Assembly (NCBI GenBank): GCA_002491165.1
Contig: DKVK01000042.1
Location: 1 to 8,975, forward strand
Direction: 5' to 3'
Source of the DNA: Porphyromonadaceae bacterium UBA7180
Lineage (GTDB): Bacteria > Bacteroidota > Bacteroidia > Bacteroidales > Muribaculaceae
Length of the DNA: 8,975 nucleotides
The translations under genes were made by a program, and so were the position numbers. The first letter of the stretch is position 1. Every line of letters starts with the position of its first letter. Below are positions 7,447 through 8,975 of this stretch, one piece after another. The notes beneath the pieces were generated by a model that worked only from the letters and a program-made list of their open reading frames with translations, had not been told where the DNA came from and did not search any database.

Positions 7447-7623
7447 AACAGTTCGGTTTGGACGGGTGTGTCGGTTATGTTGTTTATGTGTTGCGGGTTC
7501 TTTTGTTTAATTTGTTAGGTTTTTCGTTGTGAGAGAGTAGAAGAAACAGTTGGTTTACCTGCGCAATAGGGCGCGGGCTAACGTTACGCGGGCTTTGTTC
7601 CTGGATTATAAGGGACGACCGGC

Positions 7624-8975
7624 GTGTCGTGGAGTATCTTAGGCTTTATCTGGTATCGGTTTACGTCGCCTGACAGGATTCTGCGCGTCGAGGGGGAGCG
7701 GGATGCCGAGGCGGCCGAGGAACAGGAGGCACGCGAAGCGGCCGAGGCGGCCGAGCGCAAGGCTTTGGCGCGTATTAACAAAGAATATGGAGAGGTTTAT
7801 GACGAAGTGAAGGGGTGCGAGGCTGCTGTTGAACGACTCCACTCTAATGAACCGGAGGATATGATGGAGGCCGCTTCGGTTGTGCTGAGCTCACATAAGA
7901 TTCTATGGGGAGATGACGGGGTGAGACGAGGCATGAAGAGCGAGACGGGCTATGGCGAAGGGGAACGCCGAAAGCTGTTCGGGATGTTTGCGAGCCGCGA
8001 GAACGGTGGCGTAAGTTTGCGGCGGCTTGCCGAGGACCCTATGAAAGAGGTGTGCGAGGCTCATGGTATAGCTTACGACAGCAGGGAGGCTATGGATGCG
8101 CTTCTTGATGTGCTCCAGGCAGCGGCGGTGCCGTCGGATATACGTAAGTATATAGAGAAGAGGCGTATGGCGCAGGCTCTTGAATTAAAGCGGCAGGAGG
8201 ATGCCTATCTGCGCGAACAGTACGAGGAGTGGTGCCGTGAAATGTATCACATGAGCGCCGATGAATATGAGGCGTACGAAGAATATATGTCCGAGGAGCT
8301 TAAAAATCTGGACGAAAATTTTGATGAGAAGGAATATTTTGATAATATAGCGGACGAAATATCAAATATAGAGAAAAATGGATATAGAGAGATTCAAAAG
8401 GATGCCTCCGAAAGAGAAGGCGGCGGCAATGGCGGAAGCGGTGAAGTTCTGTCTGCGGAAAGGGCTGTTCAAAGAGGAGGAGATGCGACGGATGCAGGGC
8501 AACCGGGATTATCAGAAAGAGATGGGATTCAGGGCGATGGTGCGGAAAGACCTGTACTTGAAAGCACACCCGGACGAAGCGAGGTAAGACCGGGATTTGA
8601 CGGCGGCGTAGCCGCGGCGGAAGGTGCCGGAGGGCAAGGATTACGCCCTGGAGGCGCGGGAGCTGAACAAGCTGATGCTGCTGCGGCGGGCGATGGAGCA
8701 GGCGCAGTCAGCACTGAATTAGACGAAAACGGGCATCCGTTCATTTTGTCAAAAGACGGCACTACTGGACCCAACGGTGAGCCTACCGTTTCCGGGGGCA
8801 AAGGCAATGCTTTGCCGGGAGATACGCAAGCGGATGGCGCGGAAAGTTCCGAACCGTACACGATTACGCCGACCACCTATACGAATAAGAGGGGTAAGAC
8901 GAGTGATGTGTATTTTGTGAAGTTCGGGCGCGAGCTGACCGCCGGGGAGATGGACGCGGCTTATGACTATATCGA
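7624..8975 (+). CDS. Large multi-domain protein, polyvalent-protein-like, 3' partial
   Basis: The frame is open from the stop at 7609 to the right edge: 450 residues so far. The GTG at 7624 is preceded by AAGGGA (7610-7615) at good spacing; the first in-frame ATG is at 7861. A short hydrophobic start (2-14) leads to a Glu/Ala/Arg-rich coiled coil (22-56), a possible small folded region (about 85-180, including SLRRLAEDPMKE and VPSDIRKYIEKRR), and an acidic helical segment (190-260). A Gly/Ala/Asp/Glu-rich linker (about 262-405) follows, then the start of another domain (ITPTTYTNKRGK at 414-425). Domains joined by long Gly-rich linkers resemble the giant polyvalent proteins (often with methylase or helicase domains) of Bacteroides phages and conjugative elements. 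That match is by layout and feel, not by a named domain. Codon use (GGA, GGG, AGA, AGG, CGG, ATA) differs from prfC, suggesting transfer. Confidence 0.6.
   Translation, partial: MSWSILGFIWYRFTSPDRILRVEGERDAEAAEEQEAREAAEAAERKALARINKEYGEVYDEVKGCEAAVERLHSNEPEDMMEAASVVLSSHKILWGDDGVRRGMKSETGYGEGERRKLFGMFASRENGGVSLRRLAEDPMKEVCEAHGIAYDSREAMDALLDVLQAAAVPSDIRKYIEKRRMAQALELKRQEDAYLREQYEEWCREMYHMSADEYEAYEEYMSEELKNLDENFDEKEYFDNIADEISNIEKNGYREIQKDASEREGGGNGGSGEVLSAERAVQRGGDATDAGQPGLSERDGIQGDGAERPVLESTPGRSEVRPGFDGGVAAAEGAGGQGLRPGGAGAEQADAAAAGDGAGAVSTELDENGHPFILSKDGTTGPNGEPTVSGGKGNALPGDTQADGAESSEPYTITPTTYTNKRGKTSDVYFVKFGRELTAGEMDAAYDYI
8378..8587 (+). CDS. Overlapping 69-residue helical ORF inside the linker of the large gene
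   Basis: A 69-residue frame shifted relative to the larger frame that contains it. Unlike the Gly-rich product of the main frame here, it reads like a real compact protein: about 25 Lys/Arg/Glu/Asp residues in amphipathic helices (ERFKRMPPKEKAAAMAEAV, then KEEEMRRM), eight methionines, and a basic end (LYLKAHPDEAR). Codons (GCG, GAG, AAG, CTG, CGG, ATG) are those of ordinary genes. Purines (GAGAAAA) precede the ATG at 8378. After the TAA at 8585 and a TAG at 8609, the same frame stays protein-like from 8612 to the TAG at 8720. It may be a true overlapping gene, the remains of an older frame, or a shadow effect: GAG-GAG in one frame gives GGA-GGA in the other. No family is recognised. Confidence 0.3.
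   Translation: MDIERFKRMPPKEKAAAMAEAVKFCLRKGLFKEEEMRRMQGNRDYQKEMGFRAMVRKDLYLKAHPDEAR

Larger units (their letters stand above)
7262..7623. other. 362-base gene-free spacer, strongly G/T-biased, with repeats
   Basis: No convincing gene was found in any frame. The short open frames here translate to low-complexity Cys/Val/Gly/Trp (+) or Pro/Thr/Gln/Arg (-) strings caused by base bias. In 7321-7380, 51 of 60 bases are G or T. Visible structures are a small hairpin GGCA-GTT-TGCC right after prfC (7271-7281), a 10-bp hairpin with wobble pairs (7338-7360), and the repeats described separately. No tRNA, clear promoter or T-tract terminator was recognised. The bias ends by about 7530, and the remainder to 7623 shows stops in the downstream frame (TAA at 7609). 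It may be an untranslated or regulatory RNA region, a decayed gene, or the junction of a mobile element. Confidence 0.6.

Noticed and set aside
7258..7448. 60-67-codon - strand frames across the same spacer
   Set aside because: Pro/Thr/Gln/Lys low-complexity output from C/A-rich sequence and no promoter; they partly reflect the repeats.
7277..7510. 77-codon + frame in the spacer after prfC
   Set aside because: The product is a Cys/Val/Gly/Arg string caused by G/T bias; there is no plausible start context and overlapping frames look equally odd.
8529..8876. 115-codon - strand frame opposite the linker
   Set aside because: Pro/Ser/Ala-rich product mirrors the Gly/Ala linker on the + strand; no domain and no start signal.

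Overview
The window looks like a piece of a Bacteroidales (gut-type Bacteroidota) chromosome. The evidence is two promoters of the Bacteroidota form TTTG-N19/20-TAnnTTTG, a DUF4924 gene (a family known from Bacteroidota) next to prfC, start codons mostly without a strong Shine-Dalgarno sequence, and a core gene GC content around or a little above 50%. A Muribaculaceae-like genome would fit, but that is inference. All recognisable genes are on the + strand.

Left part (1-2813): the end of a restriction or defence operon. The first gene is a large adenine-specific DNA methyltransferase (Eco57I/YeeA-like) that is cut by the left edge. It overlaps by one base (TAATG) with a small DprA/Smf-like Rossmann-fold (SLOG) gene. 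The methyltransferase is a compositional mosaic: the catalytic half has about 45-57% GC, while the presumed target-recognition half (from about 1380) falls to about 32-37%. A near-perfect hairpin at 2780-2813 closes this operon.

Middle (2809-7261): ordinary chromosomal genes in two transcription units, each with a Bacteroidota promoter. Unit one is a YitT-family membrane protein followed, with an ATGA overlap, by a membrane-anchored metallo-beta-lactamase-fold hydrolase of the NAPE-PLD/UlaG type. Unit two is a DUF4924 protein followed by peptide chain release factor 3 (prfC).

Right part (7262-8975): a 362-base stretch without a convincing gene. It is strongly biased to G and T on the + strand and carries a 16-bp direct repeat plus an inverted partial copy. 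After it comes a long open frame (GTG at 7624) that stays open to the right edge. Its product has a coiled coil, an acidic helical part, a Gly/Ala/Glu-rich linker and the start of a further folded domain. This layout resembles the giant multi-domain 'polyvalent' proteins of Bacteroides phages and conjugative elements, so a mobile element may begin just after prfC. Inside the linker, a second frame (8378-8587, with a protein-like continuation to 8722) also reads like a charged helical protein. This is the oddest signal in the window.

No tRNA, rRNA, CRISPR array, insertion sequence or recognisable integrase was seen. The most system-like unit is the methyltransferase plus DprA-like pair, but most of that operon lies outside the window.
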